Below are positions 41,772 through 51,347 of a DNA stretch of 64,000 nucleotides, piece after piece; within the stretch, counting starts at the first letter, position 1, and each line of letters begins with the position of its first letter. Location: assembly GCA_026126305.1 (NCBI GenBank), contig JAHCJI010000001.1, positions 248,001 through 312,000 of the forward strand, read 5' to 3'. This DNA is from Phycisphaeraceae bacterium. Its GTDB lineage: Bacteria; Planctomycetota; Phycisphaerae; Phycisphaerales; UBA1924. Position numbers and translations under genes: made by a program. A model generated the notes under the pieces. It was given only the letters and a program-made list of their open reading frames with translations, was not told the origin of the DNA and made no database searches.

Positions 41772-43061
41772 CTACGCCGCCAGCGCGCGCAGATAATCGG
41801 TCATATTCTCCAGCTCCGCGCTGTCCAGGTCGTCCCGGCTCAGGCTCAGCTCCATGAGCACGTCCGCGGCCGTCGCCGAACCGACCGGGAAGCGATGCAC
41901 GGCCTGGCGGTTGCCCGAGGCATCGATGATGTACGCCACGGCGAACTCCGCGTGCGCGTCGTCCAGCAGCACCTCGATCGTGCCCGCATGGAACCGGAAA
42001 ATCCCGGCGCTCATGCTCGATTCCTGCTTGATCTGATCTTCCATCGACTGCTCGATCAGACGGTTAAGCGCTCCGTGGACACGCTGGCCCAGCGATTCGA
42101 TGTCCGTCAGACCGTCGGCCACGTGGCCGAAGAACTCGCGCACCGTGGCATATTCCTTGCACGCCGACTTGAAGACCTCGGCGAGCTTCCTCGGGTCCAT
42201 GCCGAGCAGTTTCTGTCCCAAGGTCGGGAGCGGCACGGCCATCGCGCTGGGTGGCTCGTGCTCGACGTGCATCGCACCAACATAGAACGAGATCCGGTGC
42301 AGCAGGTGGATCGGCTCGGTGTTCGACAGGCTCTGTGGCGGGCTGTGGTGCCAGAGGATCGGCTTGGCAAGCACGTCGGGCACACGCCAACGCCGGATCA
42401 ACGCCCGGGCGATGTCCACGTGCGTGTACGTGAAAGTCTCTTGCTCGGCCTTGTAACCGCGCGAAGGCGTCTGGCTCGCCGGGCACGCGCGGTCGTACGC
42501 CTCGGGGCCGATCATCGTGCGCGCCAGCGGCACACCCGCGTCCATCATCAGCCCGATCAGGAACGCTTCGGCGTAGAGATTGGGACGGATCGCCTCGGCT
42601 ATCTTGGCCGCCAGACACGCCCGCAGCAGGCTCTTGCCCCACATGATCCGGCCATATCGCTTCTCACCACCGGAATCGATGGCCCGGCTCATGTAAAAGC
42701 CCAGCGCCAGCGCGCGGATGCGGTTGATGCCAAGCAAGACCGTCGCTCGCTCGAGCGTCGTCACCGGCTCGCGCTGCGCAAAGAACGCCGAGTTGGACAT
42801 CCGAAGCAGCCGGCCGCTCAGAGCCGTGTCGTTGCGGATCACGCCGGCAAAGTCCGAGAGCCCCGCGTCGGGGTTGGCTACCAGTTCGAGCAGCCGGGCC
42901 GCCACCTCGGGCTGTGTCTCGATCACCATCGCGTCGAGTTTGCGCATGAGCAAGTCGGTCAAGGCCTCCGCCTCGGCGCTGCTCAGGTTGGCGCGCACCT
43001 TCAATGCCACGTGGGCCTCCCCGCGCGGGCGTCGCAAGGCCCGGCCCGACTCCATCGGCAT
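41772..43061 (-). CDS. HDOD domain signalling protein
   Basis: 429 residues from ATG 43061. The HDOD domain (residues about 50-270) includes LLELVANPDAGLSDFAGVIRNDTALSGRLLRMSNSAFF and AEAFLIGLMMDAGVPLA; it lacks a catalytic HD pair, as usual for HDOD. The C-terminal 150 residues have no assigned family. HDOD proteins act in signalling or motility control. A second HDOD gene is at 51348. Convergent with the fusion gene, 15 nt apart. Confidence 0.85.
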   Translation of the reverse strand: MPMESGRALRRPRGEAHVALKVRANLSSAEAEALTDLLMRKLDAMVIETQPEVAARLLELVANPDAGLSDFAGVIRNDTALSGRLLRMSNSAFFAQREPVTTLERATVLLGINRIRALALGFYMSRAIDSGGEKRYGRIMWGKSLLRACLAAKIAEAIRPNLYAEAFLIGLMMDAGVPLARTMIGPEAYDRACPASQTPSRGYKAEQETFTYTHVDIARALIRRWRVPDVLAKPILWHHSPPQSLSNTEPIHLLHRISFYVGAMHVEHEPPSAMAVPLPTLGQKLLGMDPRKLAEVFKSACKEYATVREFFGHVADGLTDIESLGQRVHGALNRLIEQSMEDQIKQESSMSAGIFRFHAGTIEVLLDDAHAEFAVAYIIDASGNRQAVHRFPVGSATAADVLMELSLSRDDLDSAELENMTDYLRALAA

Positions 43062-43205
43062 GATCTCGCCGGAGCATGGGCCAACACAACCGGGCACACC
43101 GCCGCCCAGACCGTCTGTAACGGTTGCAACAAGATCAATCGGGCTCCGCCGAGGATCCCAACACCGGCACCCGTGGCTCGGTCGGTGTGCCTGCCACAAG
43201 GACCT

Positions 43206-43967
43206 TCAGGGCTGGAGCCTCATGGCGCTCCAGGGGCGGCCCGGCCCGGGCCTTGTCCACCGGGCCCGGTCATGGATCCGCGCGTTGCTGCCGACCCATA
43301 ACTCCACCTCAAACGCCACGATGCGATAACCACCCCAGTGCGGCGGTCGGGGGATGTCCAAGATGGCGTCCGCGGCGGGTGGGTTGGCCGGATCGATCCC
43401 AAACCGCGTGAGTGTGTTGAGTAGTTTGTCGAGCAAGGCCTGCCGCGAGACCACGGGCCGGCTCTGGTCGCTCGCCCACGCGCCGACACGCTTCTCCCAC
43501 GTGCGCGAGGCAAAGTACGCGTCGCTGGCCTCGGCGGCCAAGGGTTCGGCCAGCCCGCGCACGCGCGCCTGACGATCCAGCGCGTCCCAGTGGAAAACGG
43601 CCGCCACCTTCGAGTTGCCAGACATCTCCCAGCCCTTCGCGCTATGGCTGTTCGTAAAAAACCACAACGATCCATCACGCTCATCGATGCCGCGACACAG
43701 CACGATCCGGGCGTTCGGCTGGCCGCTGTCGTCTACCGTCGCAAGCGACATGGCCGTCGGGTTGGGCTGCACGTTCCGGGCCTTGGCATATTCCACCCAC
43801 TCGTGCAACATCGGGAATGGATCGGCTGGCAAGGCGTCGGGGAGGTGCTCGTCGCGTGACGTCTTGAAGGCGTGGATGGCGTCTAAGGGGCCACGCAAGA
43901 CCTCCCGGACAGCCCCCGCCTCATCCACGGGAATGTTCTTTTTCTCAGGCGGTTGCCCGGCGCTCAT
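43206..43967 (-). CDS. pdxH: Pyridoxamine 5'-phosphate oxidase
   Basis: 253 residues from ATG 43967. RIVLCRGIDERDGSLWFFTNSHSAKGWEM and SKVAAVFHWDALDRQARVRG match the FMN- and PLP-binding regions of PdxH; the C terminus WSAMRLQP matches the family's ERLAP end. It makes pyridoxal 5'-phosphate from pyridoxine or pyridoxamine phosphate, serving enzymes such as the PLP-dependent SpeA at 62089. Divergent from dnaB, 44 nt between starts. Confidence 0.93.
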   Translation of the reverse strand: MSAGQPPEKKNIPVDEAGAVREVLRGPLDAIHAFKTSRDEHLPDALPADPFPMLHEWVEYAKARNVQPNPTAMSLATVDDSGQPNARIVLCRGIDERDGSLWFFTNSHSAKGWEMSGNSKVAAVFHWDALDRQARVRGLAEPLAAEASDAYFASRTWEKRVGAWASDQSRPVVSRQALLDKLLNTLTRFGIDPANPPAADAILDIPRPPHWGGYRIVAFEVELWVGSNARIHDRARWTRPGPGRPWSAMRLQP

Positions 43968-44011
43968 GCCCGATGGTACCCTGCCCCGGCAGGCACGAAA
44001 GGGGAGCACGC

Positions 44012-45685
44012 ATGGACGCGACACAGGCAGACACGGGCAAGCATCGCAACCAACGATACGAACGGCCCGGGCCCGCCGCCGACCTGGGGCGCCTGTACGA
44101 CAAATTGCCGCCCCACTCCCCCGAGGCCGAGATGGCACTCCTGGGCTCGATCATCCTCGACCCCTACGTGCTGGCCGAGGTCCTGCCCCTGGTCTCTCAG
44201 CCCGAAGACTTCTACCGCCAGAGCAACCAGACCGTCTTCCGAGTCTTCAAAGAAGTCTTCGAACGCGAGCCCAACGCCGACCTCAACGTCGTGGCCACCC
44301 GCCTGCGAGAGCGTGGCGAGATGGAGGCCATCGGCGGCGCGGCCTACCTCGCCAGCCTCGCCGAGTCGGTCTCCACGCCCGCCAACGCCGCCCGGTACGC
44401 AAAACTCGTGCAGACCAAGAGCCGCCTGCGCAAGCTCATCGCCGCGGCCAACCAGATCGTCTACGACGCCATGCACGCGGGCCACGACGAGCCCGAGGAG
44501 GCCAGGCAACTCATCGACCGCGCCGAGCAGAGCATCTTCGAGATCGCCGACGACGACCAGGCCGCCGACATCCAGAAACTCGAGGACCTGCTGCGGGCCG
44601 AGTACGAACGCATCGCCGACCGCGACAAGGGAGCCCTCACCGGGCTCAAGACCGGGTACCCCGACCTGGACGAACCCCTCAGCGGATTCCAGGACGGCGA
44701 GATGATCATCATCGCCGCTCGACCCTCGATGGGCAAGACCGCCCTGGCGCTGAACCTGGCCGAGCAGGTGGCCATGGGCGGCGCCACGCCCTTCTCGCCC
44801 GCGGGCGACGAGCGCGTGCCCGTGGGCGTGTTCAGCCTGGAAATGAGCAAGGCCAGCCTCGTGCAGCGCCTCATCAGCGCCTACTCGGGCGTGGACAGCC
44901 ACAAACTGCGCACCGGGCAGTTCAGCCAGGACGACCTGATCGGGCGCATCATGCCAGCCTGCGAGGCCCTCCAGCGCGCGCCGCTCTACATCGACGACAG
45001 CCCCGCGCTGAGCGTCACCGCCCTGCGCGCCCGCGCCCGGCGCATGAAGCAACGTTTCGGCGTCCGATGCATCATCGTCGACTACCTCCAGTTGCTCACC
45101 AGCCCCGGGCAGAGCCGAGAGAGCCGCCAGGTCGAAGTCAGCGCCATCAGCCGCGGCATCAAGGCCATGGCCCGCGAGCTGAACGTCCCGGTCGTCTGCC
45201 TCGCGCAGCTCAACCGAGGCAGCGAACAGCGCGAGGGCAACCGCCCGCGCATGAGCGACCTGCGCGAATCGGGCAGCATCGAGCAGGACGCCGACGTGGT
45301 CCTGCTCCTCCACCGAGAGGCCTACTACCACCTCAGCGACCAGCAATGGATGCAGGAAAACGAGGAAAGAGTCAACGAGGCCGAACTCATCATCGCCAAG
45401 CAACGCAACGGGCCCACCGGCATCGTCCGCCTCGTCTGGGACAACCACACCACCCGATTCAAGAACCGCGCCGGCTACGCCCGCGGAGATACCTGGGCAC
45501 GAGACGAGCCGAGCGGATCCTTCGAGCCAAAGCCCAACGGGCACACGCCCAGCGGGCCGGGCTCAGCCTTCGGCCACCGACCGCCCACCACCGACCGCGC
45601 CCACGAGAACCGACCCTTCGACGAGCGCGTCGACCACGGTGCCAGCGAGTTTCCCGACCTCGACGAAGAAGCCCCTTGGAACTGA
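44012..45685 (+). CDS. dnaB: Replicative DNA helicase DnaB
   Basis: 557 residues from ATG 44012 (AAAGGGGAG upstream). N-terminal primase-interacting domain (PPHSPEAEMALLGSIILDP) and RecA-like core with Walker A ARPSMGKTALALN (about 236), GVFSLEMSK and IIVDYLQLL, then MSDLRESGSIEQDADVV. A 12-residue insertion sits between Walker A and the next strand, and the C-terminal 85 residues are a polar, disordered-looking tail not found in E. coli DnaB. It unwinds the chromosome at the fork. Confidence 0.96.
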   Translation: MDATQADTGKHRNQRYERPGPAADLGRLYDKLPPHSPEAEMALLGSIILDPYVLAEVLPLVSQPEDFYRQSNQTVFRVFKEVFEREPNADLNVVATRLRERGEMEAIGGAAYLASLAESVSTPANAARYAKLVQTKSRLRKLIAAANQIVYDAMHAGHDEPEEARQLIDRAEQSIFEIADDDQAADIQKLEDLLRAEYERIADRDKGALTGLKTGYPDLDEPLSGFQDGEMIIIAARPSMGKTALALNLAEQVAMGGATPFSPAGDERVPVGVFSLEMSKASLVQRLISAYSGVDSHKLRTGQFSQDDLIGRIMPACEALQRAPLYIDDSPALSVTALRARARRMKQRFGVRCIIVDYLQLLTSPGQSRESRQVEVSAISRGIKAMARELNVPVVCLAQLNRGSEQREGNRPRMSDLRESGSIEQDADVVLLLHREAYYHLSDQQWMQENEERVNEAELIIAKQRNGPTGIVRLVWDNHTTRFKNRAGYARGDTWARDEPSGSFEPKPNGHTPSGPGSAFGHRPPTTDRAHENRPFDERVDHGASEFPDLDEEAPWN

Positions 45686-45712
45686 ACCGCTCCATCAGCC
45701 TCGCAACCAGGA

Positions 45713-45742
45713 CAACAAAAACCCACACGGTCACGCGTGGGC
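45713..45742 (-). terminator. Minus-strand intrinsic terminator
   Basis: On the minus strand, CCCACGCG-TGAC-CGTGTGGG is followed by TTTTTGTTG. It lies about 50 nt past the stop of the lipoprotein gene (45794-46444) and just after dnaB on the other strand, so it may serve both. Confidence 0.8.
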
Positions 45743-45793
45743 TCATTCATCCATGCACGCAAGCCGAAAGCCGCTTTCAAACTGCCCGACCGT

Positions 45794-46444
45794 TCAACCC
45801 CCGTCGGGCGTCTCCTCGGGCTCGACTGTCTCCGTTGGCCGATCGATGAAGTTCAAAGGCGGCGTCGGGATGATGCCCGGCGAGAACCGATCCACCCACG
45901 TCACCTGCCACGGCTTGAAGCCGCCGCTCAGCCGGACCGTGTAGCCCTCGTAGGCCAGGTCGTTGGTCAACTCGGGCCGATCCACGGCACCAGGTCCAAA
46001 GACCGGACGCAGCACGTCGATCTCGGCCCGGTTCGTGCGGATGCGCACCGCCGCGATGTGATACACCGGCAGCCCCGCGTTCACCGTGCCCAGAGGCGAC
46101 ACCGGGCGATCCACGCCAAACTCACGCTCCACGTCGCGGGCAATCCGGCGATAGGCCTGTTCGCTCACCAGCGGCTGGGGCAGGTTGATCGCCACAGCCT
46201 GCTCCGAAGCGCCCCGCGGCGGATAGTCCGCGATCACACGCGACAACGCAAGGGTCATCGTCCCAAGCACGTTCACGTCGTCGCGATTGGGCACCGAACC
46301 CCCGGGAGATCGCGGCGGCCAGGTGTTCCAACCAGCACAACCGACCTGGGGTAATGCAAGCCCGAATGCAAGCACCAACAGGCCCAACCCTGCCGCCAAC
46401 CCGCGCCACGTCCGTGTTCGCCCGATCGAATACTGTCCAGCCAC
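45794..46444 (-). CDS. Putative lipoprotein of unknown function
   Basis: 216 residues from GTG 46444, with GGAGGG upstream. A signal peptide (LAAGLGLLVLAFGLALP) ends in lipobox QVGC. The mature domain (VIADYPPRGASEQAVAINLP, YHIAAVRIRTNRAEIDVLRPVF, YEGYTVRLSGGFKPWQVTW) is a single beta-rich unit. I do not recognise the family. It has its own terminator at 45713. Confidence 0.72.
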   Translation of the reverse strand: MAGQYSIGRTRTWRGLAAGLGLLVLAFGLALPQVGCAGWNTWPPRSPGGSVPNRDDVNVLGTMTLALSRVIADYPPRGASEQAVAINLPQPLVSEQAYRRIARDVEREFGVDRPVSPLGTVNAGLPVYHIAAVRIRTNRAEIDVLRPVFGPGAVDRPELTNDLAYEGYTVRLSGGFKPWQVTWVDRFSPGIIPTPPLNFIDRPTETVEPEETPDGG

Positions 46445-46580
46445 GTTGCCCTCCGTCCGCTTGGGCTATCAATCCCCGGATCCAATACCCTGATCCGGCC
46501 CGGTCCTCAGGCCGACACTGTATTCGGCCCGGCCCGGCATCGCGCCAAAGCCGGGCCCGAGCACTCCCGGAGACGCGCCC

Positions 46581-47255
46581 GTGCCCACCTTCCCGCACGC
46601 CAGCCCAGACATTCAAACCACGACAGCCGCTGTGGGTCGCATCTTCGTCCTGGGCGTCTCAGGGGCCTCGGGGGCTTGGTACGCCCTGCGAACCCTCGAG
46701 CAACTCCTCATCGCCGGCGCCACGGTCCACCTGGTGGTCAGCGAGTACGGTCGGCGTTTGCTCGGCGACGAATCTGGCATCAAGGGCGTCTCACTCGACG
46801 ACCTCCTGCCCCACCTCTCCCAGCACCCCGCCGCCGACGCCATGCGCCAGAGCCTGGTGTGCCACCCCAACAAGGACGTGGGCGCGGTCATCGCCAGCGG
46901 CAGCTTCCGCCACCAGGGCATGGTCGTGCTGCCCTGCTCGAGCACCAGCCTGGGCGCCATCGCCACCGGCGCGGGCAGCAACCTGCTCACACGCGCCGCC
47001 ATGGTCACCCTCAAGGAACGCCGCCCGCTGATCGTCTGCCACCGCGAGACGCCCCTGAGCCTCATCGACATCGAAAACATGCGCACCCTCGCGCTCGCGG
47101 GCGCCACCATCTGCCCGACCAACCCGGGCCTGTACCTCCTGCCAACCACCATCGGCGAAGTCATCGACTTCATGGCGGGCAAGGTGCTGGACTTATTGGG
47201 GGTGGAGCACGGGCTCAAGGTGCGATGGGAGGGCGAGGGGTCAACCGAAGGGTGA
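46581..47255 (+). CDS. ubiX: Flavin prenyltransferase UbiX
   Basis: 224 residues from GTG 46581 (CCCGGAG upstream). GVSGASGAWYALRTLEQL, VVLPCSSTSLGAIATGAGSNLLTRAA and CHRETPLSLIDIENM are diagnostic. It attaches a prenyl group to FMN to make the cofactor of UbiD-type decarboxylases; no ubiD gene is in the window. The 3' end overlaps the convergent Fic gene by 15 nt. Confidence 0.93.
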   Translation: MPTFPHASPDIQTTTAAVGRIFVLGVSGASGAWYALRTLEQLLIAGATVHLVVSEYGRRLLGDESGIKGVSLDDLLPHLSQHPAADAMRQSLVCHPNKDVGAVIASGSFRHQGMVVLPCSSTSLGAIATGAGSNLLTRAAMVTLKERRPLIVCHRETPLSLIDIENMRTLALAGATICPTNPGLYLLPTTIGEVIDFMAGKVLDLLGVEHGLKVRWEGEGSTEG

Positions 47256-48509
47256 ATCGCCTTTCACGTCGCCGTAGTCCTTCTCGGCAACCTCCAACAC
47301 CACCGGAGAATACCACATCATGGGATGATGCACCTTCTCGACGATTCGCAGGATGCCGAGCTCGACGAAGGTGTCGATGTCACTTCTTGCGGTGGGATAG
47401 GTGACACCAAAGAATTTTGCAAGCCCCGTCGCCGAGACAAGCGGGTAGGCAAAGACATGGTCCAACAACTTCAGCAACCTTCCAGCGGTGTTTTTGTCGC
47501 GTAACTGATCGGCAAACTCGGCATGGCGCCTGACTATGTATTCAGAGAGTTTCCGTGTCCATGCCGCTTCCGTCGCGATGGCCATGGTGAAGAAGCGAAT
47601 CCATCCCGGCCAGTCCCCATCGACACTCACCGCCAAGAGCCGGTCAACATACTCTTGTCTATGGCGTTGGAAGTACCCACTGCCAGAGACAATCGGAAAG
47701 TCGAGCAACTTCAAAGAACACATCTGGTGCAGTATGAGCGCACGGCCAATCCGACCATTCCCATCGCGAAAAGGATGGATGCACTCGAACTGGTAGTGGC
47801 TCATGGCGACGACCGCGAGATCGGGAATCTCGGGCCATGGCTTGTTCACAAATCGTTCGAGGGCCGCCATGCAGTTTTCGATGTACTTGCGTGTACTGTC
47901 CGAAGGAGGCGGTACAAATCGAGCGTCCTCGGGACTGTCTGGTGGCCCAATGTAGACCGGGCCATCACGATACTCGCCGGGCCGCAGATGCTCGCCACGC
48001 ACCCCTCTGAGCAGCGTGCGATGCATCTCGCGGATGAGCCGGCCGCAGTAAGGCAGTTCCGACTCCAACCCGGTCTGGACCGCACGCATGGCATTCCAAG
48101 CTTCACGAGCGGGATCCTCGTCGGCGACGTCTTCACGCTCTCCAGCCAGAACCATATCCAAGGCAGTTGTGTGGATGCCCTCGATCTTGGACGAGAACTT
48201 GGCCTCGCGCAACCAGAGTGCACGGCGCAATATCTCGGTGTTGGGCACGGCGTGTACCAGCCCATTGACCCGGCCCAGCGCAGCGCTCGCTGCCGTGAAT
48301 TCGTCGAACAAATCCGCCTTGACTACCTTCCAGTCCACATCGGGTGGAAGGGCATTGGGTACAAACGCCCTGGTCGGGATAACCTCTACTTGAGGAGCCC
48401 CAGACCGGGTGAGCACCCGTTTATGGAGGTCCACAGGCACAAGTTGACCCGGACTGCGGTCCGAGAACTTTTGCCATTCCAGTAAAGCCCGCTTTGAATC
48501 AATCCCCAT
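47241..48509 (-). CDS. Fic domain AMP-transferase with winged helix
   Basis: 422 residues from ATG 48509. The inhibitory helix is SSKIEG (106-111), of the class II type placed before the Fic core. The Fic motif is HPFRDGNGRIGR (245-256), complete. A C-terminal winged helix (about 345-400, ATGLAKFFGVTYPTARSDIDTFVELGIL) suggests DNA binding. Fic enzymes transfer AMP to proteins; this single-gene architecture is widespread in bacteria and often autoregulatory. An inverted repeat overlaps its start region (48484-48540). Confidence 0.9.
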   Translation of the reverse strand: MGIDSKRALLEWQKFSDRSPGQLVPVDLHKRVLTRSGAPQVEVIPTRAFVPNALPPDVDWKVVKADLFDEFTAASAALGRVNGLVHAVPNTEILRRALWLREAKFSSKIEGIHTTALDMVLAGEREDVADEDPAREAWNAMRAVQTGLESELPYCGRLIREMHRTLLRGVRGEHLRPGEYRDGPVYIGPPDSPEDARFVPPPSDSTRKYIENCMAALERFVNKPWPEIPDLAVVAMSHYQFECIHPFRDGNGRIGRALILHQMCSLKLLDFPIVSGSGYFQRHRQEYVDRLLAVSVDGDWPGWIRFFTMAIATEAAWTRKLSEYIVRRHAEFADQLRDKNTAGRLLKLLDHVFAYPLVSATGLAKFFGVTYPTARSDIDTFVELGILRIVEKVHHPMMWYSPVVLEVAEKDYGDVKGDSPFG

Positions 48510-48540
48510 GTTTTAAAGCAAATCCCGATTCGCTTTAAAA
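48484..48540. promoter_or_regulatory. Candidate operator of the fic gene
   Basis: A perfect inverted repeat TTTTAAAGC (48511-48519) / GCTTTAAAA (48532-48540) lies directly upstream of the Fic start codon, with a 12-nt spacer. A second, shorter inverted pair AAAGC-CC-GCTTT (48484-48495) lies just inside the gene. The half-site AAAGC thus occurs four times in 57 bases. The gene's own winged helix is the natural candidate to bind here; autorepression is inferred. Confidence 0.6.
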
Positions 48541-48611
48541 GTCAAGCCCGGTCTTCAAATGTCTTTATAGGTACAAACCCTGATGATTCGGGCGTTGATG
48601 CGTATATACCC

Positions 48612-49778
48612 TCAAATCGTCACCGGCATCACCACATACAAAAACCCGTTCCCGCTCGAACGGATCAGCCCCGCGTGACGGCCGTCCTTGAGTTCCATCG
48701 TCACCTCCGCGTCGTGCATCACGCGCAGCGCGTCGGTGATGAAGCCCGGGTTGAACCCGATCTCCACGTCCGCCCCGTCGTAGCCCTTCAGCTCCACGTT
48801 CACCCGGGCCTCGCCCATCTCCGGCGCATGGCTGGACAACTCCAACTGCCGATGCTCGCCGCGGAAGGCCAGCCGAACGCCCTTACTCTCCTCGTTGGTC
48901 AACAAGGCCGCCCGGCGGACCGCGCTGTGCAGCAGGTCCTTCTCGAAGGTCGCCTTCACCGTCTGATCGCTGGGGATGGCCTCTTCGTAAGGCGGGAACT
49001 GCCCGTCCACCAGCGTCGTCGACAGCACCGCCCGCGGCGCGCCGTCCTCGCCGCCACCAAGGGCAAACAGCGCCTTGTGATCGCCCACGGCCACCGTCAC
49101 CGACTCGTCCTCGCTGTCCACCAGCCGCTGGAGCAGCGACAGCGCCTTGGTGGGCACGATGCACGACACGTCGGCGTCGTCCTTGCCCGCCCCGGGCACC
49201 GTGCCCCGCGCCAGCGCCAAGCGCCGCCCATCGGTGGCCACCATCTCCAGCGTCTTCCCACGGCGACGCATCAGCACGCCATTGATGGCGTACCGCGTCG
49301 TCTCCCGGGCCGTGGCGAACAGCGTCATCCCGATCATGTCCCCGAGCATGTCGCTGGGGAAGTCAAAACGCGTCCGCAAGCCCTCGGCACCGAAGTCGCT
49401 GCGGTCGGGCACCCGGGGCAAGTCGCCGGGGTCATAGCCCAGCAGCGTGTACGACGCATCCACGCCCTTGACGTGCAACGTGCGATCCTGAGCCTCCAGC
49501 GTCAGCGTGGGCTCGTGGTCTTCGGCGGCAACGATCTGCTTGAGTTTGTCTGCGGGCACCAGCGCCTCGCCCACGTCCTGAACGTCCACACGGGCCGTCC
49601 GCAAACGCAGGCCGATCTCCCCGTCGGTGGCCGACAAGGTCAGCTCGCCCGCGTCCCCATCGCGCGAGGCGCTCAGTTTCACGCAGGTCAGTTGCGGCTT
49701 GGGCGTGCGCGAGGCCGCCACCGACGACACCACGTTCACCGCATCGAGCAACGCACCACGATCGCAGACCACTCGCAT
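48612..49778 (-). CDS. dnaN: DNA polymerase III beta clamp
   Basis: 388 residues from ATG 49778, chosen over ATG 49787 because GGGGAG lies 9 nt upstream of it. Three clamp domains are seen: VVCDRGALLDAVNVVSS, FDFPSDMLGDMIGMTLFATARETTRYAINGVLM and ATFEKDLLHSAVRRAALLTNEESKGVRLAF; the C terminus NGFLYVVMPVTI is typical. It is the sliding clamp for replication. dnaA and gyrB are not nearby. Divergent from the NeuC-like gene, 158 nt apart. Confidence 0.94.
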   Translation of the reverse strand: MRVVCDRGALLDAVNVVSSVAASRTPKPQLTCVKLSASRDGDAGELTLSATDGEIGLRLRTARVDVQDVGEALVPADKLKQIVAAEDHEPTLTLEAQDRTLHVKGVDASYTLLGYDPGDLPRVPDRSDFGAEGLRTRFDFPSDMLGDMIGMTLFATARETTRYAINGVLMRRRGKTLEMVATDGRRLALARGTVPGAGKDDADVSCIVPTKALSLLQRLVDSEDESVTVAVGDHKALFALGGGEDGAPRAVLSTTLVDGQFPPYEEAIPSDQTVKATFEKDLLHSAVRRAALLTNEESKGVRLAFRGEHRQLELSSHAPEMGEARVNVELKGYDGADVEIGFNPGFITDALRVMHDAEVTMELKDGRHAGLIRSSGNGFLYVVMPVTI

Positions 49779-49936
49779 CGAAGCCATCTCCCCGGGCCCC
49801 AGGGGCCCACCAGCGGCCTCATGCCGCTTTCTATAGATAGACGCGCAGTGTAGGCCCCATCGCCAAGGGCCCACCCCCTCTACGATGGGCCCATGACAGC
49901 CCACCACCCGGGCCAAAGCCTGAAGGCCCACCCACC

Positions 49937-51124
49937 ATGATCGGCCCAGGCTGGGCGGGAGACCCCCAGCCCGCACGCACCTACGCCCGGCCCGCACGCA
50001 AACGCCGCGTCGCCGTCGTCACCGGCTCTCGGGCAGATTTCGGCCTGCTCCGCCCGGCCATGGCCGCCGTCGACGCCCACCCAGACCTCGAATTGCTGGT
50101 CGTCGCAGCGGGGGCCCACCTTATCCCCCCCGCCGACAGCTTCCGCGACGTCAAGGCCCACTTCCCCATCGCCGACAGCGTGCCCATGCAAAAGCCCGGG
50201 CGCACCACGCGCCCCGACGACGCCGAGGCCCTGGGCACGGGCATCAGCCGACTCACCCGCAGCTTCCGCGCCCTCGAGCCCGATTGGGTCGTCGTGCTGG
50301 GAGACCGCATCGAGGCCTTCGCCGCCGCCGCCGCCGCCAACGTCGGCGGATGGGCCCTGGCCCACCTCCACGGCGGAGACCGGGCCGAGGGCGTCGCCGA
50401 CGAGTCCATTCGCCACGCCATCAGCAAGCTGGCCCACCTGCACCTGCCCGCCACCCAAGCCTCGGCCGACCGCATCATCCGCATGGGCGAGAAGCCCGAG
50501 CACGTCCATGTCGTGGGCTCGCCCGCCATCGACGACCTGCCCGGCATCGAGCCCATGCCGCAGGCCGACTTCGCCGACCTGGGAAGCCCCAAGGCCATCG
50601 TGCTGCTCCACCCTACGGGCCGATCGGTCGAGGCCGAGGAGCACGCCGCCGCCAACGTGCTCGACGCCCTGGCCGCCCTGAAGATCACGCCCCTGGCCCT
50701 GACACCCAACCACGACCCGGGCCGCGCGGGCGTGCTGCGCACCATCAACGAACACCTGGGCCATCCCCACCCCCACATGCGACGAGAGAAGTTCGTCGCG
50801 CTGCTCAAACGCCTGGCCCTCACCGGCGGCGTGCTGGTGGGTAACTCCTCGGCCGGCCTCATCGAAGCCCCCGCATTGGGATGCCGAGTGCTCGATATCG
50901 GACCACGCCAGAACGGCCGAGAACGCCCGCCGGGCGTGCGCCACGCCGACGATCAATCCGCCGAAACCATCGAGCGTGCCATCCTCGACACCCTTGCCAC
51001 TCCACCTTGTGACCCGGCCGACCACCCCTATGGCGACGGGCACGCCGGCCAGCGCGTGGCATCCCTGCTTGGCAGCATCGACCCCAACAGCCGGGGCGTC
51101 CTGGCCAAACTCAACGCGTATTAG
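49937..51124 (+). CDS. UDP-N-acetylglucosamine 2-epimerase (NeuC-like)
   Basis: 395 residues. VAVVTGSRADFGLLRPAMAAV, VVVLGDRIEAFAAAAAA, LAHLHGGDRAEGVADESIRHAISKLAHLHL and LVGNSSAGLIEAPALG match the hydrolysing UDP-GlcNAc 2-epimerase family (NeuC/WecB-like), giving ManNAc for sialic acid-type or surface sugars. No other nonulosonic-acid gene is next to it, so the end product is unknown. Confidence 0.88.
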   Translation: MIGPGWAGDPQPARTYARPARKRRVAVVTGSRADFGLLRPAMAAVDAHPDLELLVVAAGAHLIPPADSFRDVKAHFPIADSVPMQKPGRTTRPDDAEALGTGISRLTRSFRALEPDWVVVLGDRIEAFAAAAAANVGGWALAHLHGGDRAEGVADESIRHAISKLAHLHLPATQASADRIIRMGEKPEHVHVVGSPAIDDLPGIEPMPQADFADLGSPKAIVLLHPTGRSVEAEEHAAANVLDALAALKITPLALTPNHDPGRAGVLRTINEHLGHPHPHMRREKFVALLKRLALTGGVLVGNSSAGLIEAPALGCRVLDIGPRQNGRERPPGVRHADDQSAETIERAILDTLATPPCDPADHPYGDGHAGQRVASLLGSIDPNSRGVLAKLNAY

Positions 51125-51347
51125 TCACGCCTCACCATCATGCCCCAGAGCCTGCGAACGGGTACCATAAGATGATGAAGACGCTTTAGCTTCCGATAAC
51201 AAGCCCTTGATCGCTTGGTACCTGCATATTTCCAGGCTGAGTTGCTCTCGGAAGGCTGTTGAGCCATCAAAGACCAAAGTCGCCCCTCGGTTCGGACGAT
51301 GCTCTTTGGGCCGTCGAGCAACCCAACGACCGGCAGGAGACCAGGCC

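Noticed and set aside
51125..51347. Cyclic-di-GMP or other riboswitch before the HDOD gene
   Set aside because: Short inverted words are present but no conserved riboswitch core could be recognised by eye.
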